This document shows, in pieces, positions 49,896-63,465 of a stretch of 64,000 nucleotides of DNA (position 1 is the first letter of the stretch; every line of letters begins with the position of its first letter). The notes beneath the pieces are model-generated. The model worked only from the letters and a program-made list of their open reading frames with translations, was not told where the DNA came from and searched no databases. The position numbers and the translations under genes were made by a program. This DNA is from Rallus limicola. Lineage: Eukaryota; Chordata; Aves; Gruiformes; Rallidae. Where the stretch lies: NCBI GenBank assembly GCA_022605955.1, contig JAKCOZ010000032.1, positions 7,068,001 to 7,132,000 on the forward strand. The letters are read 5' to 3'.

Positions 49896-51710
49896 ATGAA
49901 GGCCCTAGCCCAACGCCACACGGATGTTTGCAGGATTGAGCCCCTTGTGATGTGAAACCCAGTCCACCAAATGATACCCTGTGTCTCCAGGTTCTGTTAC
50001 CTGGCAGGGCAGATGATTTGAGACAAACCACTCATCCCAGTTCCCACAAAATGGTATTTGGAACAATACATCCCTGAATATGGTTTTCCAGCCACTCACT
50101 CACCACCAGTAGCTCCTCTTACTAACAAAGTCCCCTCACAGAACATGAAATACAGCAGGGAGCCTCCGATTTCTCCTTGTGTACAACAGCAGATCTGCTG
50201 GAGCTGCCTATTACTGCCCACTTAGGTCTGTGACCACAGCCCATGGTGCACTTTACCTGTGAGGAAGAAACACAGCAGCCTCGTAAGAGCACACTCCATC
50301 TCTACCAGGCAGAACACTTTCACAGCTTCAGTAATTGATTGCCTTTGCAACAATCACACCCCGCCAGCTTCATTTCTCAGAAAAAAACCATCAGATTGGA
50401 GCAGATGGGAACAGATCAAAACAGATTGCACAGAGCAGCCACGGTCTAATGGCGAATTGGGAATACTGAGCAAATATAAGAAGCCCGTGTGCTGGATTGG
50501 AAACAAAGCTCTTTCATCACAGCTTTGAAGTGCTGGTGTGAACACTCCTGTATCTCTTCTGACAGCTGATGGCAAACTATCACTTATGTAATACCTTTAC
50601 TTGCTGGGTGAATGCTTTGGTTATGGCCAGGACTGCAGAAGTTGCAGCACAGATGGGCGCAGACTTCTTTGCTCACAGGAAGCAAGGAGATGCAAATGTA
50701 AAGGGGTCTCCACCAAGCCACAGCCACACCAGCAACCCGCAACTCATCCTTCACATGGCCAACTACATTCCATCCCTACAAGGCCAACCACGCTCAGCAA
50801 TGCCGTTCCATCCATAACCATCTCTTGATGGCCATGGACTGAATTTTCCACTTGGGAGCACATCATACAGAAAGCAGTGTCAGTACAGGAAAGTTAAATG
50901 TTATCCTTTCCATGTAGATTAAAACATTGACCCACACACACTCCCCAACCAACTCGTGCTCTTCCCAAGAGAATTGATTTAGGTGCTAACACAAATACAG
51001 GCCTAGGGAGTGGGCTAGGGCAGCCTCACCTCAGGCCTTCCCATGGGGTTTCTCATGCTTTCTTTGGGCCAGCGCACAAAAAATCCCTCATGTAGTATCT
51101 CATTATGAAATGGAAGCTTCCACTCATACAAAACCTAGTTTTATTTTTCTACTAACTTGCTTTTTTGATGCTTTTCACTTGCGCTACAAGTGCCTCTGCC
51201 AAGTAAGCAATATAGCTTGTTAACAGAAAACTTGAGGCTAAAGCAAGCTCCACTGAAGTGGTTTTCCTCACACAGTTGCTGTTTCCATTCTCATTTCTTT
51301 GTCATGCTTTCAGTCACGGCAATCACCTGGTAGCAACTAGGAGGAGTATTAAGTATCACTGGGGAACAACTGCTCTTGTAGAAGGCCAGCTGTGTATCAG
51401 TGTGTACATCAGGGTTTACTACCTCTACTCACGTGGATCTACTGAATTCGTACAAGTGTCTGGCACAGATAACTGCCGGACACTACCTGTGCTCTGGCAC
51501 ACTACTTGTCTTCTCACAAGCAGCGAAAACCCCCACGATCCACTGAAAGTTTGGAATGGCTACCTACAAACCTACCTACCCAAAACCTACAGGTGCTGCC
51601 ATCTTTCACATGCTGGGAAGACTGAGTGCTCCCAAACCTTTCCCAACACTTCCAGGCAAGCCTTGGCACCACCCTCCCTTGCCATCACGGGGCAGATGGG
51701 AGCCTAGGAT
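49896..51710. other. Unique sequence, no recognised gene
   Basis: No repeat family or supported exon. The plus frame 51258-51707 (149 codons) lacks motifs. Confidence 0.4.
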
Positions 51711-52076
51711 CCCTCTGCACTGCAGGCAAGTGTTTTCAGAGCAATTCCAGCACCCAGAAGCCTCCTTCCAGATCCCCTTCCAGGAACACCCATCTCAAAA
51801 CTGGCCCAGAGACATCTCTACAAGCAGGGACTAGAGAGGGGTGGCTGTTTTAGCTGCACACCCATCCTGTTGGGCACAACGCGGACACAGCCAGAGCCAT
51901 CCCTGCTCTCCAGGCACAGGAACACGGCAGGCTCCCACTGCAGTGCTGCTGCTAGAGCAGAGAGCTGCAGAGCCGCTGCTCACATAGCGGAGCCGTCAGG
52001 CTGCGCACAAGAAGCATTACCAATCCCCCAGCTAGTTTTGTCTTTGAAGAAGAGAACCTACACATACAAAAGGTAA
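51711..52076 (+). other. CpG-enriched open frame, possible exon
   Basis: A plus frame is open for 121 codons between a TAG at 51708-51710 and a TAA at 52074-52076, without an early ATG. It includes KLAQRHLYKQGLERGG and, in its GC-rich second half, SAAARAESCRAAAHIAEPSG. About eight CpGs lie in 51880-52010, against a sparse background. A donor-like ACAAAAG|GTAAAAG follows about 52070, and several AG acceptors lie at 51720-51755. Composition is low-complexity and I recognise no domain. It could be an exon, an orphan CpG-rich element or chance. Confidence 0.2.
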
Positions 52077-55000
52077 AAGAAAACCCTCAAAAATTTGTTT
52101 GCTTTGTTTTCAGGGCATGCTATTAAAAAAGGTACAGCGATACCTCAAACTGAATGCTTGAATCCAAACATGTTCAAAGAACTAGGCTAACAGCACTTTT
52201 TTCCGTTCTTTTTCATTTAAATTGAACAAAATGGTTTGCTGCATACATGCTGTTCACTTCAAAAGACTGTTCTTAATCCATTAATAAATAGCAGCCTAAA
52301 AGGAATCATACACAAGTAAATTTTTTATGCATTAGCCAAAACAGCAACCAGCAGATGGGCAGGACTGAATTAACTGTGAATCCTTCCCACTGGTATCTCT
52401 GTAAAGTGTGAAAATTAATAGCAGAATGGAAAAGTGCCATTAGAAAGCAGGAAGTTTTTCAGGGATTTTTGTTTTGAATAAAGGAAACTGGGTTTGTCAC
52501 AGTCCACGTTAATATATTTATTTTTTAAAGCACATTGCAGCTGTACAATAAAAAACTCAAGCCATATTTGTAGCCATCAATTATATCCAAATTCTACTAA
52601 TGATATCACAATAGTAAACACAAGGGAATAAAAACCCATATACCTTCAGACAATCTCTCTGGTGTCAGTGACTGTTTCTGGTAGATTTGAACTAGACTAT
52701 TCCAAGTATCATCCCACATTATAGGATGAAGTATAATACCTGTACAAAGACTATCTGATTGTGCTAAGCCAGTGATAATTACCTGGAAATATGGTTTCTA
52801 CTTTTGGTAAAATGCCTCCCAGCTCATCCTGGGCTCCCACAGCTTTCTGCATTGCCTTCATTGTCTCCAATCACCCATACAATTGACAGCTGAAATCTGA
52901 GTCGTACACAAAAGTTGTCTTATTAAAGACAACTGCCTGCAGGAAAACTTCATCCTTCTCCACCCCTTTGCATATTTACAAGAAACAATTTAACTTTCCA
53001 GCTCAGACCAGCTTCTATCCTCATCATCAAAAGCCCTGGTAATTAAGTCTACTTTGATAGCTATCAAACTCCAGCTACCTTCCGAAACACAACTGCAACA
53101 GTTTTGGAAGGACTCCTATCAATCCCTTTTGCCAAATTACTGGCTTTCCAGAAAATAGCCCATTGCCCATAAATCCTTATCCTCAAAGAAGGGGAGTTTG
53201 AGATGTGATCACTCCTCTGAATTTTGAGAGCTATGGTGACCTTTAGCAAGTTTGCTGCTTGCAACAAAGCCTTGTTTCCATTATGGAAATATCACAGACC
53301 TATAGTACGCTATCCCATATGTCATGCTCCAAGGCCAAAAAAGAGTCACCCTATATGGGTACAGAATCGCCCAAGCCTCTACCATGCATACTATAACAGC
53401 TGCAAACACCAGTTCAACTCTCACTGCTGGTTCAAAGAACAACAAAAGAAGTGAAGCTTGTGAGGTAGGAGATGACTAAGGAACAAATAAGCATGAGGAG
53501 GGCTGAGCTGCGTGGCAGAAACACTGTGCATTGACCCAGCCTCTCCTAAAAGTAAGTGTACTAGGTATTTAGGAAAGCAGAAATGCAGAGCAGGTGACTG
53601 GAGGTACTCTGTGAGAGGAACAATTAAGCAGCTTACAGCTGTCATCCCGGAATCGTAACAAAGCAGCACTGTAAGCAGGTCTGTCAGCTCTGGAGTGACA
53701 CAGGCAGGCAAATAAGGAATGACTGTTAACTGTCTCGCATGATATGTAAGAAATAGGGGACAACAAATGAAGTCATCTCATGACAGAGCCAAATCAAGGA
53801 AACAGACTTGACAAAAGTGACTGGACTGGGGAGCTTATTGCCCTGGTTGCAGCAGATGCTGATGGGGCCTAGTAAACAACTGGGCAAATGAATAGATTTA
53901 AAAAAAAAACAAAACACTTAACTCAAAGGTGCTGTCACCTCTGCCTGAAGACATCTCTGATCCACTCCAGGAAATGGGGAGCTTTCTGAAGCATCATTCC
54001 TACTTATTTTCCCTGCTCCCAGCCACAGCCACTCTTCAGTCCTGGCACAGGTGTTCTTAAAATAGTACATAACCAGACTTGAATGGAGTGCTGATGCCCA
54101 TGAGCCTGTGATCCACATACTGGAAAGGTTCTTCCTTTGTGTTAGGGTGTCTCTTTTCACACTAAAAGCAGGCTTGGCTGTTCTCCCTCTTCTTCCCTAC
54201 CACAGTACCAAGACATCCCTTATCCTTCAAAGCCTGGAACACAGAGGGGGTTTTCATTTGCACTACAGCAGTTTGCATTACACTCCAAGGTGTGAGGATG
54301 TGGATGTGCCTTCCTCTAGGAAAGGGCTGCCACAAGGTGGGATGGCTCAGGGCAGCAAATATCCTCCCACCCAAGACAGCTGCCTCAGACCATCCTAGTG
54401 ATAGCAGGGGGGAATCCAGAGGCCAGGACAAGGAGTACTCCTATTGCACATGGGGGACAGCAGTGCTTGGGTGGGCTGCAGCTGCTGTCAAATAAAACAC
54501 ATCCTTTCACCGACAGCCTATCCTTTACACCCCTGGGAAAACACTGCACCAGGGAAATGTCCTATTTAGTGAGGAAGCATACAGCCACCATCACCTTAAC
54601 CCCTAAGGGCCTCCAGTGCAGAAAGGGAACAGAAGCCTTAATTTAATTAACAAAAGTTGGATTGTGTTTTTTTCTTTAACCTTCAAGCAGACATGCAGGG
54701 TCTGTCACAAAACTGCAGTGAGCCCCTGTCCCCTCTGGCAAAGCCTTCACTGGGCTCTTGCTTCCCCCTCCAGCTCAGGCCTTAGCTGATGCAAAACTGC
54801 CACCTCCATGGTTTTGCCATGCTTGAGCCCAGGCCTGACACAGCCAACCTGCAGCACTTCCCTCCAGCAGGGATGAGCTGCCTGTGCCCTCCAAGGGGCC
54901 ACAGGAACCCCCACTTCTGCCATTCTGCATGAGACTGGGTTTTGCTTCAGGCAAGCAACTTCATCTGATATGTTTTCTCCTTCAGAATAATTAAAATGCT

Positions 55001-56632
55001 CATCTAGCCAAAATCTTGCTGTACATACAAAAGCTGTTTGACTGTCACCAATTGTATTTATTTCTCCTCCAACCCAGCAAGCGACATACATACCCTCTTT
55101 TTCTTAGTGATCATTATTTGAACTGCATTCAGTTTCAATATAGCTCAAATTTAATTTAGATTTTGCCTAACTGATTTTTTTATTCTATTACCTTTTGTTC
55201 TCTGGGCAAGTATATATTTAATCTTGAGAGTAAAATTGTTATAATTAAATCTGTGTTTTTAAAGGTAATATAAATTAGAGGGTAGAGATGAAGTAATACG
55301 TAGTAGCTTGCATGGAATTATATAGATGGAACAACAACTCACTTGTACGAGCAGCACACCGTGACAGAGATTAGTTGTTACCAAAAAAGGTATTTGGTAT
55401 TCAGATTTTACTACCCATTGAAGTACTATGATGCTTAAATACAAAAGGCCTCTATGGAAATACAAGTTGTTACAGACTCATTCAGAAATGTCAGCTTTTA
55501 AACCCAAACCAAGGAAGCGGAGGCAGCTCTGAACACTCATCTCCCCGCCTAAATCCCACAAGATGATGGCCAAGGTGATGCCTATCACATGCAGGCAAAG
55601 AAAATCCTTAAGCCTCTTTTACCTCAGTGTAGCACAGAAACAGTTTTATAAACAAAAAAGGTGGGATCAGGGAGAGAGGGCAGAAATGACAACAAAATTA
55701 AGCTGCACATCTTGTGTTTGAGGCATGAGGTCTTAATAGCTTTCTTTGCCTGGGAACCCAACAGGCCACTTTTTACTTCCAAAACCTGCACATACTTATC
55801 TCCTAGGTACAATTACACGAAGAACTCTGCAGCACAAAAAGATGAAGAAATGCCCAATTGAGTCCACTTTCCCTTTTTAATACAAAGGATGTTTACATTT
55901 CTAATCCCACCTCATATTCTTGGCAAGCCAATGAGAACAAGCCAAGAGCACAGAGGCCCAGCAGTACAAAGGGAGGTGATTCTGCTTCTGAAATTCACAG
56001 AGCTTGTGGTATTCACCTGTGCTTTTCTTTATAAAGCCTGCGTCAATTCCACAGGATTTGTGTTTTGCACAAGTTAAATTATGCCCCTAATTGGTAGTTG
56101 ATAATAAAATATTCAAGGTGGACATGCAAGCAATTTTAGATCTAAATTCAGTTAGGGATAGATTTACATTTCAAAACTGGTTTTGGAATTCAACAAGTAA
56201 AATTCGGGGGGACACAGAAGATGGGAATGCAGACTGTTTGATCAGGCAGTTGGTATCTAGGCAGCAGAAGCACTGCAGGTATGAAAGTATTTTTATTTGT
56301 GTTACTGTCCACTTGATTTAAAAGACAAGACTCGGTATAAGACATTTTAAACAACTGTGCTGAGCACATCAGAGCTACACCTACAAAAAAAACAAACCAC
56401 AAGAGCATCCTTTTTCTGAAGGACTACCTGCACTTTTTTGCAGGGTACTGGAGAAAGGCCCCACGCAGTCTGTCTTCACATCATAAGTGTAATGGCCACT
56501 TCTGTTATTTATTAGGATATTTTAAGCTGGTGGGAGGAGTTTCATTTTCCCCTGTTTCATTTAGCTCTCATTTCATAACCTAACACTGCAATTGTTCTGA
56601 ACATGTGGAAGTTTTTAAAAGTTATGAAATGA
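52077..56632. other. Unique sequence, about 4.5 kb without a recognised gene
   Basis: No repeat family, RNA gene or supported exon was recognised. Frames at 53421-53711 and 54108-54431 are open on opposite strands and lack motifs. Confidence 0.35.
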
Positions 56633-57415
56633 CTGGAGAAACCAGATGAAATTCAACAAAAGCAAGTGTAAAGTCTTGCACCTGGGGAGGAACAACTGTT
56701 TGTATCAGTACAGGCTGGGGGTGAGCTGCTGGAGAAGAGCTCTGTGGAGAAGGACCTGGGGGTCCTGGTGGATGACAGGTTGGTCATGAGCCAGCAGTGT
56801 GCACTGGGGGCTGAGAGAGACAATGGGATCCTGGGGGGCATCAGGAGGAGTGTGGCCAGCAGGTCACAGGAGGGGATCCTCCCCCTCTGCTCTGCCCTGG
56901 TCAGGCCCCACCTGGAGTGTTGTGTCCAGTGCTGGGCTCCGTGGGATAAAAAGGACAGGGATCTCCTGGAGAGAGTCCAGAGAAGGGCTATGAAGATGAT
57001 TAAGGGCCTGGAGCATCTCCCCTATGAGGAAAGGCTGAGTGAGCTGGGGCTGTTCAGCCTGGAGCAAAGAAGACTAAGGGGGGACCTAATCAATGTTTAT
57101 AAATATCTTAAGCATGGGATGCAGGGGGAATCAGCCAGCCCCTTTTCAGTGTCTGTGGGGACAGGACAAGGGGCAGTGGCCTCAAGTTGGAGCACAGGAA
57201 GTTCCACACCAATCTGCAGAAGAACTTCTTCCCAGTGAGGGTGAGGGAGCCCTGGGACAGGCTGCCCAGGGGGTGTGGAGTCTCCTTCTCTGGAGATATT
57301 CAAGACTCATCTGGACGCCGCCCTGTGCAATATGAGCTGGGGAGCTGCTTTGGCAGGGGGTTGGACCCGATGATCTCTGGAGGTCCCTTCCAACCCCTAC
57401 AACTCTGATTCTGTG
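56633..57415 (+). mobile_element. CR1 LINE, 5'-truncated (copy 6)
   Basis: Same subfamily as copies 1 and 3. An uninterrupted 164-codon frame (56744-57238) covers the ORF2 C-terminal blocks [55 protein letters not shown] and [20 protein letters not shown], then runs into the 3' UTR. A small indel near 56725 shifts the frame upstream. It retains the 15 bp at 57298-57312 (attcaagactcatct) that copies 1 and 3 have lost, so it represents the ancestral state. The element ends with caacccctacaactctgatt plus ctgtga. Confidence 0.96.
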
Positions 57416-60400
57416 AAATACAGAACACAAGGTGGTTCTACAACTGCTTTGTAAGTAATATTGCAATAATAAATTGATTAAGAAATAACTTCAAAATTAG
57501 ATGGAAGACACTGGTTCCCCTTGAAGGCCATTATGATTAGGCAGGGCAATCTCCCTTTTATCAATTTATACTTGTATGCATGCCATAGCACAGTTTCTCT
57601 GTTCCCACATAAAGACCATTCTAGTCCCACAAACTCCACATAAGAATCAGGGATTCTTTTCACTTTTAAGCTCGAGCAGGTCCTAAAAATACTGGTGAAA
57701 TTTGAAGGCATTTAACATCTAACATATTAGAGAATGAAAAAGCTTAAAGAGGAAACAGGGAAGCAGGATTGGCCTATCCTGTTCCATTCCAAAAGAATAT
57801 TAAGGAAAATGGTCAGCAAGGTTAACTTTTTGCAGAATAAAGTGTTTTATTGGTAAATAAACCACCTGCCTTCGGATCCTGCCTGCCACAGGAAGGCCAC
57901 AGTGGCCATTTCTTCCAAGGCCCCTTCCAGAACAGAAGTTTACAATCACTGATCTTTTCTGTCTCCCTCATCCTCCTCAGGAAGATCTCATTTCTTTTCA
58001 TTTATACAACTTGGCTCCAAGCAGCTGCCACCTCCACTGCTGTCTCTAACCTAAGCTCAAGAATTTTCCACTCTGTAAAGTATCTCCGATGAAAGCTACA
58101 AAAAGGCCCAAGCGTGCTCACTGGGGAAATACCACAAAGTCAAGGATGTCTGATCTCTGCTTACAAGGGCTGTCTAAGAGCACCGCCTCTCAGCCAAGAC
58201 ACAGCTGGATTAAACAGATAGGGGAGCAAGGGGATAGGAAGGAAGGACAAACCTGCCTAGGATAAGATTTACAGAGACTAAAGGATCTATGATATAATAC
58301 AAAGTAAACAAATTCAATTTAATGAAACATCCTCCATGTAAGGTATTGCCTAGCACTTTACAGAGAGATAAAAGACCAAGATAATGCTTTAGAGAATTGG
58401 ATACTGTGACCCATAAAAGCGAAACAGGAAAATACACAAATAAAGTTGAAGTAGTTCAGATAAAGGAAATCTGCTGAATTTAAAAGCACCTAGAGTACAA
58501 GCATATGTTCTTACAGAACAGCTACAGCCAGACAAAAAACAAACCTCAAACTATTAAAGGCTCATTTAAGCATCTAAAGCCCTGCTGCTCATCGGAGTTG
58601 GAATCAATTAAGTGTTGGCCACATCTCTTATTTAGAGGCAATTTTGTCAATTCTCTGTTAAAATAAGGGAGAGAAGAAAAAAAAAGCCCCCAAAAGTACA
58701 AATAAATAATCAACAATAAACATTAGGAGAGATCTGAAGGCACAACTGAGACACAAGTTCTGGATGCACTAAAGTAACAGCACCACCTATGTGCAAAACC
58801 TAAGTCAAAACCTGTGACCACAGTTTTGATATCACCTTCCAGTTATTAGGAACTGCGGTGGATGAGGGGAGGGGAAAAAGCCCAAGAATGGAATCAAGAA
58901 GCAGGCAGGTAGCAAGGTTGAGCACCATGGTCCTGAACATTGAGAACTGCAAAGGTACCAGCAGAAAGAAACTGCAGGACACCTTTGCACACTGCTTGGA
59001 AGGGCAAGATGGGCCCCGCTTCAGGACAGGGAAGCGTAAGAGAAACAACCGACACAGCTTTGACTACCTATACTTTCTGTGGGTGACAGTGAAGAGCTGT
59101 AAAGGGACAGCTGAGGGGAAACAGCGGCAGGATCATAAATACAGGGTAAATGATTGATTCTTTCTTCCAGATGGGAGACTTTATCCTGGAAATAGAAAGT
59201 ATGGGGGAGTCACAGAGCTGACAGTCTGGACAGACAGATCAGTGACTACAAGGTAGTTAAGACAGTGACTGATGGCAGTACAGCAGGGTCTCACCTGAAC
59301 CAGCCCTACCACCGCTTGTAAAACTAAACATGTGGAAGATGCCACAACAGGCAGCAGTGTGGCACAAATCCCTGAGATTCTGGAAACTCAGCTACAAACT
59401 AAGGCTCCCAGAAGGCGAGGCTGGGACTGCTCACTGTGTCAGTGGTCACTAGCTTGCCTGTATCCATACCCCTCCTCAGCATGGAGGGCACCTGCGAAGG
59501 GCCATGCATGCCCCGCTCCAGAGCCACATCATGCACATGATGGCCACTGGCAGACTGTCATCTTTGCCTTGCAGAAGACTTCTCATCCACCCCCTTTGCT
59601 CTTCCCAGTGCACACTGGTGTCAAAAAACAACACAAAGAGACTCCCTTCCAAGGCCAGAACGGCCACGAGTTTATTTTCCTATGCTGCCTCACCTTAACT
59701 CAGACTAACAGCACAGTAATCAGTTCTCCAGAATACAGGGGCTATGCTGACATAGACCACATCTGCTGAAAGTGACCACCTCCTCAAACTGAGCCTGCTC
59801 ATCTTCCTACAGAAGCCACCGGCAGGAATTCCCAGGAGCCCTCCCCTTGTACATAAAGTCCCTTAACTAGACTGCTTTGAAGCAACAAGAGGTGCAGCTG
59901 CACAAGCCACAATTGCCAAGCCATCTATCTCTGTTGGCTTGTTTTTAACCTATTTCATCCAAGAAATTAATTTGAAGGTTAGGAATAGAATGCAGGATCT
60001 TTCCAGGATCCCTTTTCCACGACAGCATTTCGCTGCAACGCTCATGAATCCAAGGTCAGAATACATTACACACCCAGAGCAGCACTACAGATACGTCTTT
60101 CAAAAATCCACTGTTTCTATCAAAACCAAAATGACATGAAAATTAACATGTTTCAGGCAATACAGAACTGCTACAGTACAGATTCTTCTATAAGCTCCTT
60201 GAGGAATATTTTTGCTACTGAACTTTGTAAAATAAAAACAAAGAGGCCCAATGAAACAAAAACCACAACAAAGATGAAGAATCTCAGCTAAGGAGAAAAT
60301 GTATTTCTTGGATCTGTTCTTCCAAGAAGGACAAAAACAATTGCTCATACTCAACAAGCACAGTAGCCTCCTGAAACTCAACATACTTTGCGTTAGCTCA

Positions 60401-63142
60401 AGCTGTTATGAATACTTAAGTGATCAATGTTTAAAGCTTCTGAAATTATTTCCACAGCTAGATACTGCATAGCTTCTTAAAGGCTTAAAACAATTTCCTT
60501 GTACATTTTTACAGATCAGGAATCATCCATTAAGAGGAATATGTTCAAAACACCAAGTGCTTTCCTTTCTGGCATTTTCATTTCTAGAACATACAAAAAT
60601 ATTCTGAACATGCCAGAAGTCACACTTGAAATTAATTCAAGGACCTATTCAGCTCCAAAAGCCCAGGAAATTTCCAAAGACATGGCACAGTAAGATTTTA
60701 AAGTATTTGAGAGCTTAGATTACATATTCAATTAATTTCATATTCCATAAAAAAAACAAGCTAATCATATTTACTGAGCAACAGCACCAGCTGTAAAAGA
60801 AAAAAAATGAATTGATAATTCCAATCCAGTAGGTATTGTAGATAATCTTCAAAGCATTCAATAAAGGGGGTAACAGCCATAATACAGCTGAGGAAACATT
60901 GAAGTAATGTGAAATCTTAGCATGAATGAAAATCTTTTCGTGTGAAATGGAACATAAAATAAACAGGAACATGAATATTTACAAAAGGTACAAATCAGGA
61001 AAATTCTCAATTTAACTCTGAAGTCACAACAGGTAAATCTAACTCAGGAAAACACGCAGCTGGCCCACAAATAATGAGCACAGGTAGCTGCTCTAACACT
61101 TCAGCACCTCTTCTGAATGATTAACAGCCTGAAAACTAGCTTGCTTTTACAACTTTTTTTCTACTCCAGAAGTGGAGAATTTCCCAGGACAATTATTAAT
61201 TCTGATACCCAAGTCTTGGAAGTGAAAGGACAGTCATTACTTGCTGCATAAAAATATGGTTTTAAGAGCTCTGAATTTCAGTTATAAAGACGGCAAATTA
61301 GCTGCATTGGAATAACACGTCTACCTGAAAGCTCCAGCTCTTCACATGTTGCTGTTGAGCTAATCTGCTCCCTTACAAGCACATGTATACATACTAATGT
61401 AAGTATTTTGATCTGTGGCACACTGTCCCAGAACAGTTCGACAAGCCTCACATCCCAAGAGGTTCCATCCAACTATGCCAGGACCATGTAATGGGAATAT
61501 ATAAATAAAGAGAATGAAATAAGGTGGCCCAAGCACACTCCTCTGGGTTCCTCCTTTTTGCCAAAGTCCTTCCCCACTTTCTCCCAAAGGATACCTCCAT
61601 CATCACCAGCCACTTAACATCACCCAGCCCTGAGACTCCTCAGCAGAACAACATGGTATGCGGCACAGTGGCAGATACATGACAAACACTGATGAAAGCA
61701 GAAGTCCAAACATCACTTGCTAACTCAGGCCAAACTACTACAACACATTTACAGAAGGAGGATTAGTAAGTTTTTTGTTAGGATGAGACAACTGAGGTGA
61801 AACTCAAAAGAATCAAGCAAAACAAGTTTCTTTGCTATGGTGAATAGGGGCTTAAAACTCTGCCAACCAAGCAAGATTTCAGAAGGCCCACACATACTTA
61901 ACTAGGTATGGAGCAGCATGAAAAATCCAAGTCAAACTACAACAGCAAGAAAATTTAGAGTTAGTTTGAAACCGTTGAACATCTTCCCAGTGTTCACTTA
62001 AGACTGGTTTTGGGGCAAGTGCTTCTATTAACTACTGCAGCCATTAGAGTTTTATTCTATTAATTCATAGTAACTGACATTGGCTTGATTACTGATGGAA
62101 AATATTTCTGAAAAGCTGCAGCTCTGCTGCAGTATTCACTTTTCCAACAATAAGATAAATTGTTATTCAAATTTTGTATATGGAGCAAAAGATAATCAGT
62201 CAATACTCAAGAATGGACTTAAACGACTTCAAAATTAAATTACATTGCAGCTCAATGCAATTTAAAATGTCAAAGAAATCAGAGGCTCTCACAGATTTTA
62301 ATTAAAGCAATCTCCTCTATATTCAGTCCTTCCTTCTTTCCCATCCTGATTCTACTTATTCCTTTAAGGCTTATTCACTGCTCTGCATAAAACAATAAAA
62401 CCAACCAAATTTACTTCTTCTCATTATTTATAGTAGCACAGCTCTTAAAAACACAAGGACAACATTCCCTTTCCTAAATAAATGACTGGTTTGGACAATA
62501 TTTCAGAAAGCCAGGCATGCCCACAGTGTAATTTTATGGATAAATGGCCATAGAAATAACCAACTCGAATGCATGCAAAATCTCAGCCACAGGATAAACA
62601 GTAGTTCAATATCCTTTAAATAGTCTCAGGAGAAGGCAGAGTGGGGAGGTGGGGGTGCACCAATGGACAAAGGAACAGATAAAAGTCAGATAAAAGAGAG
62701 CCTTTCCACTGCAGAACTCCACAGCGCTGTGTTTAAGTCCAATCACTTCTACTAGCCCTCAGACAGTTTAATTAAGTCACTGGAGGCAAGAGAGAGGGGG
62801 ACTGAAGGAGCCTACAGACTTGGGGTCTCACAAGACAAAACCCAAACAACTTCCCCCACCCCAAGAGGGGTGGCAGCACATTATTAGATGACTCCAAACC
62901 ATGCACTAGCAAACAATGCGCATGCTTGCCCCCAGCCTCTGAGAGCAGAGTCCCCAAAGCACACTGCTAGGAGCAGTTAGGCTTTTACACCTCTGAAGAG
63001 GCACAAGCTAACAGCTCCAAGGCCAGCTCAGCACCACTGGGACAGTGCACAGGCCAAACACGCCAGGAGACGTGGCTTCCCCACCCAGAAGATACAAAGA
63101 ACCAGAAGAAAAGCAACCCTCCCGTTTAAGCCTTCCCTTTAC
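57416..63142. other. Unique sequence, about 5.7 kb without a recognised gene
   Basis: No repeat family was recognised. The plus frames at 58858-59157 (99 codons, with a basic RTGKRKRNNRHS stretch) and 59332-59769 (145 codons) lack splice support and recognisable domains. Confidence 0.35.
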
Positions 63143-63331
63143 CTGGTAACTCAGGAAATGCAGCACACTGGGGCTGACTGAAGCAGGCAGGCCAGAGCAG
63201 CAAGAGCAGCAGCCCTCCTCCAACACACTAAAGAAAGACAACCCCCTGCCCCTGCCGCTGCCCACACTTAAATAGGTGGCTGGGCCCAGGTGAGGCTCAT
63301 CAGGAGCTCCCAGGCTTTTCCTTGGGGCCAT
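63143..63331 (-). other. Candidate minus-strand first exon with TATA-like box
   Basis: A minus-strand ATG at 63329-63331 has good Kozak context (GCAGCCATGG) and opens 63 in-frame codons (MAPRKSLGAPDEPHLGPATY onward, with a GSGRGRG stretch). They end exactly at a donor TTACCAG|GTAAAGGG (after 63143) in phase 0. A minus-strand TATTTAAG lies at 63267-63274, inside this frame. So either the exon starts upstream and the ATG is used, or transcription starts about 25-30 bp below the TATA-like box (near 63240) with a shorter, possibly non-coding first exon. No family is recognised. Confidence 0.25.
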
Positions 63332-63465
63332 GGCTGCTCTCTCCCCTCAGGAGCCGACACTGCCCAAGGCCACTCCCGAAGGCCAATCAGTCTGATAATA
63401 CATTTTTGATGACAAATTTCCCACCTTGTTGTATTTAAAGATTGTTATTTTTTTAACAAGTTAAT
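63332..63465. other. Spacer between the two right-end candidates
   Basis: No additional signal recognised. An AATAAA on the minus strand overlaps the stop codon of the neighbouring frame at its right edge. Confidence 0.4.

Noticed and set aside
58858..59157. 99-codon plus-strand frame with basic patches
   Set aside because: Its first codon is not ATG, there is no acceptor of quality, and the end has no donor or polyadenylation context; not supported enough to list.
59332..59769. 145-codon plus-strand frame
   Set aside because: No domain, no splice support, open frames also on the opposite strand; likely chance.
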